This document shows positions 60,724 through 64,000 of a DNA stretch of 64,000 nt, piece by piece. Location of the stretch: NCBI GenBank assembly GCA_033182465.1, contig CP137322.1, forward strand, positions 2,418,001 to 2,482,000. Direction: 5' to 3'. Source of the stretch: Sanghuangporus weigelae (Eukaryota; Basidiomycota; Agaricomycetes; Hymenochaetales; Hymenochaetaceae). The notes under the pieces were generated by a model, which searched no databases, was not told where the DNA came from, and saw only the letters and a program-made list of their open reading frames with translations. The first letter of the stretch is position 1. Each line of letters begins with the position of its first letter. Made by a program: the position numbers and the translations under genes.

Positions 60724-63478
60724 ATGGAGGGACATCGCAACGTCGTCGATCAGCTGAACTTCACGGCTTATCACCTCCACCAGCTCAACCGTGCGTATTT
60801 CCGCCGCTTGTTCTCTTCCACCATCTCACCCGTTTTACCACAGAATACCACCAGGATCATTCCCCGTCGCCTACTCAGCAGCAGCAACAGCACCAGCTTC
60901 AGCACAACCAGCAGCATCCCCATCCTTCTCTCGGTGACATCCATTTGAGCCAGATTCAGCAGGGTCAACATGATATTTACGCGCACCAGCGCGCGCAGCA
61001 GGGGCAGAGCCAACAGCATACGACGCATCAGCAGCAGGTTTATCACGGGCATCCGCATCTAGCGCATCAACACGCTCAGCACCTCCATCGCCCGCCCTCT
61101 CGCACTCTGTCGCCTCAGGTAAGCGAACGGGACATCGGCACGCCTATCGGGGAAGACGACTACCTGATCGCTCGCCATCCTCATGCGCACGGCCATCAAC
61201 ATCAGCCGCAACACTCTCATCTGCACCATGAGCTTGACCTAGAAATGACCGACGCTACAATTCAGCAGCCTCAAGCTGGCCCGTCTTCTAGTGGACTCAC
61301 TGAGCCGCCTGCAACGGCAGGGACTGCGGTCACGACCGTCTCTGATCAACCGCTTGATGAAGAACCTTTGTATGTGAACGCGAAACAGTACTATCGGATC
61401 TTGAAGCGTCGTGTCGCTCGAGCTCGAATTGATGAGCTGCATAGACTTTCCAGGCAACGGAAGGTGAGCTCTTTTGTTGATGGTTCCCCTTAATCTCCTT
61501 TTCTCTCTGTGATAAGAGGTAGTACATTGGGTATAAGGGGTTTATTGTGAAAACTGGGATGCTCGCATGCCAGATTTGTTAGCCGGGAGTATGCCTCGCT
61601 GTTGGCGGGTGCTTCTCCCGCGCACGCACTTTTCCCACTGTCTACCCTGCCCAAATCCTCTCCTTATCTGGAAGGTTTGCTTTCTGCAACTGCTTTGTTT
61701 ATCATTCTTCGGCATGAAGTGATGCTCGGGACACGTCTGTTGAAGATGTCTCAGACGTCCCCCGTCACTTTCGGACGATTCTCTATGACCGTTTTTTCTT
61801 CTTAACTTTGCCTGAACCTGAACACTTCTGCGCAGTACCAGAACTGCGCCAAGAAGTGTCAGTCTTTCTCCTTCCTTGCCTTGAGTTGCCAAGCTAGATA
61901 CATGTCGTGCCTGGTGCACAAGCTCACTCTACTCTCTTACCCTTTTGTTGACACCACCGTGCCCCGCTTTCCTTCATCTTTACCAGTTTGCAAATAGCAT
62001 CGTCGAGTTGCCTCGATGCGGGGATGATCTGTTCATTCATTCCTCCTTTCGTGCGAATTGATTGTACATGCCTTTGCCCTCGCCTTGGCATCCCCCAACG
62101 TCTACCTGATATATTTTGTGATTGATTACTTTCGACGTGATTGACATATCACGTCTTCTCGGACGTCAAATTTTGACAGGTTTTTGACATTGCTGACTCA
62201 ATCTGCTCTTTCCCTCTTTAGCCATATCTGCATGAATCGCGACACAAACACGCGATGCGTCGCCCTCGCGGGCCTGGCGGTCGTTTCCTCACCGCCGAGG
62301 AGATAGCGGCTAAGAAGAACGCTGAAGCGCTAGAGGCGTCCTCGCCCAAGGTTGGAAAAGACGAAGATCATGACGCAATTGCGGATCGGGATGATGCGGA
62401 CGACGGCGATATGGAGGGAGACGCAGATGGTGAAGGTAGTCCAGATACGGAGGGAAAGAAGACTCGAGACCAAAGTCAGGCGCAAAGTCAGAGTCAGAGT
62501 CAAGTGCAGAGTCAAGAAAGGACCAATTCGATGGTGGATCCGCGTTTGCTCTCACTGTCGATACCTTCTGGCGCAGGCTCTGTTGGAGACGAATCACAAC
62601 AACCAGCAAGCGCATCACCCGTTTCGCCATTTGCGCCCCCGCATATACAACATCAGCATCAGCACCAGCACCAGCACCAGCACCAGCATCAGCATCAGCA
62701 CCAGCACCAGCGTACGATGATGTATATGCAGCAGCAACGCCAAGGGCAAGCCCAGGCTCAGATGTTGCACCCAGGCTATGGAATGCATCGTGGCGGCCAT
62801 TCTAGCGGACATTCACCCTTGTCATCGACGACCATGACGAGCGGAGATGATGCTCACGGTACTATAAGTGGGACTGGAGGGAGCGTGACGCTGCACACAC
62901 CTTACACACCTTCTCCGAACCCGCATTCGCCCATTGCAGGCCCTGGTTCCTCTCCCTCTTCTTACTTTCCTCCAACTCACAGCCCCGGATCCGGAGGGGA
63001 TAACTCCAACCAGGCGACGGACTCATCAGCTGCAATTCAGCAGCAACCCCAGGCTCCGACGCATTTGCATCATGTCCCGCATCCACATGCTCATCATAGC
63101 CGGATACATCCCCGAAGTACTCACGTACATAGTCAGCCGCACCCGAGCGAGTCAGGAGGGCTGTACAACCCGTTCGATCTGCCTGTCCCCGTCGACCTCG
63201 ACCTGCTTTCCTTGGGTGTGGGGCCTATCTTTGGAGGCAGCATGACCAACGGGATTACCAATGGCATGACGAACGGTCTCGGAGGGAGCGAGGGTTCCAA
63301 CGGGATGGATTTCTTAAACGTCGGTCTAGCCGGAGGCGTCGCACCTGGTGCAGTGCGCGTTGGTCGATCTGGCTTGTCGGCGGGCGACGCAGCGGACTTG
63401 CAAAGACGAACTGAGGAGATTCTCTCGTTCAGTGCGAGGAGTAGTATGGGTGGTGCTGGGGAGAGCGCGAGAAGGTAG
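60724..63478 (+). CDS. HAP2: CCAAT-binding factor subunit NF-YA / HAP2 (HapB)
   Basis: DNA-contacting subunit of the CCAAT-binding complex with HAP3 and HAP5; in fungi it controls respiratory, iron and other genes. Predicted 647 residues. Conserved core: EEPLYVNAKQYYRILKRRVA then RARIDELHRLSRQRK (subunit-interaction part, about residues 194-229), followed after an intron by PYLHESRHKHAMRRPRGPGG and RFLTAEEIAA (DNA-binding part). Flanks are His/Gln-rich; the C-terminal half is Ser/Pro/Gly-rich. Exons: 60724-60790, 60844-61463 and 62222-63478 (1944 nt). Start 60724 has a good context (ATCATGG); 60646 and 60676 are in-frame alternatives. The second intron is 758 nt, by far the longest in the window, and splits the two halves of the core. 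The fungal C-terminal extension is much longer than in yeast. Confidence 0.95.
62651..62710 (+). repeat. In-frame hexanucleotide tract encoding (His-Gln)10
   Basis: Ten tandem copies of CAYCAG inside the HAP2 last exon. Length changes would be by whole codons and could vary between strains. Confidence 0.9.
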
Positions 63479-64000
63479 CGCTGTTTGCGAGCTTCGCCAT
63501 GTGAGTCCGAGAAGAGAATATGAAGTTGGAAGGAAAGGATGGAATAAGGATCTTGGTTTATGGATATATGGATATCTACACGACATGGGAATCTCAGCTG
63601 GATTTCGTATATAGTGCTCAGAACATCTCTCTACTCTTTCTCGAATTTCTGTTTTGTTTACTTTTTCCCTAACTTTTCGTCGCTTCTTAGTACTGCGCAG
63701 ATCTTATTCTGGGTTATTATTTTTGGTAACCATTCTGACTTTTTTTCTTCTTGTTGCTATTTCATCTTCTGCCTGACTCGTTTTTTGCTTAATAACATCA
63801 ATTTTTTCGCTGACTATTCTCTTGTAATTAAAATCCAGGCTGGTTTCATTGACATTTTGAATATAACGTTCGCTTATCCCGCTTACGTAATCGGTCTATC
63901 ACTCACTCAATATTAATGCTCACTCCTCGCCTATTATCCATCGACTTGAAGTTATTTAGCCGCTAACGATGGCCCATGAAATGAAGGAAATGAAGGAAAT
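63479..64000. other. 3' flank of HAP2
   Basis: T-rich sequence after the HAP2 stop, fitting a 3' UTR, to the window edge. A 118-codon frame here is Phe/Ile-rich only because of the T-rich composition and is not taken as a gene. The window ends in a short GAAATGAAG direct repeat. Confidence 0.4.

Noticed and set aside
63560-63916. 118-codon hydrophobic frame after HAP2
   Set aside because: Its Phe/Ile/Leu content follows from T-rich 3' UTR sequence; there are no conserved motifs.

Overview
This window is genomic DNA of a basidiomycete fungus, most likely a wood- or litter-decaying agaricomycete. Genes are dense and lie on both strands, and nearly all carry several short GT-AG introns of about 50-90 nt. 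The gene set fits: two secreted class II haem peroxidases, Zn2Cys6 regulators, a fungal-type hemerythrin, a VPS3844-type vacuolar sorting protein, and one canonical plus one divergent G-protein alpha subunit. Exon models were built by hand from reading frames, splice signals and family motifs.

Layout. 1-2892 (+): 3' part of alanyl-tRNA synthetase. 4260-5887 (-): canonical G alpha. 6972-10759 (-): 12-exon Zn2Cys6 activator. 11298-15613: a mitochondrial group, with SDH assembly factor 4 (+), a small unknown gene (-), a hemerythrin (-) and the SDH membrane-anchor subunit (+). 16101-21330 (-): a membrane/beta-propeller gene split by a 1.09 kb palindromic DNA transposon. 23433-26531 (+): a divergent G alpha with a 9-nt microexon and a GC-AG intron. 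27142-28601 (-): a manganese-peroxidase-type enzyme. 28910-29760 (-): unknown gene. 30284-33220 (-): TSR1. 33863-35077 (+): VPS3844-type protein. 35427-36695 (-): a second class II peroxidase lacking the Mn site. 37998-39163 (-): THO1/SARNP-type SAP protein. 44126-47692 (+): a large regulator with its Zn2Cys6 cluster near the C-terminus. About 52400-56167 (+): a paralogue of the broken membrane/propeller gene. 56711-60037 (-): a large single-pass membrane protein of unknown role. 60724-63478 (+): NF-YA/HAP2. Two gene-poor stretches (39.2-44.1 and 47.7-52.4 kb) flank the large regulator.

Functional links. Two succinate dehydrogenase genes lie 3 kb apart in a window that also encodes HAP2, known in yeast as a respiratory-gene activator. 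The G alpha genes, peroxidases and membrane/propeller genes each occur as a pair of one conserved and one diverged or damaged copy.

The strongest unusual finding is the transposon at 17022-18112. It has 520-bp arms with only three mismatches, a 10-bp target duplication, and interrupts an exon whose frame rejoins across the duplication.
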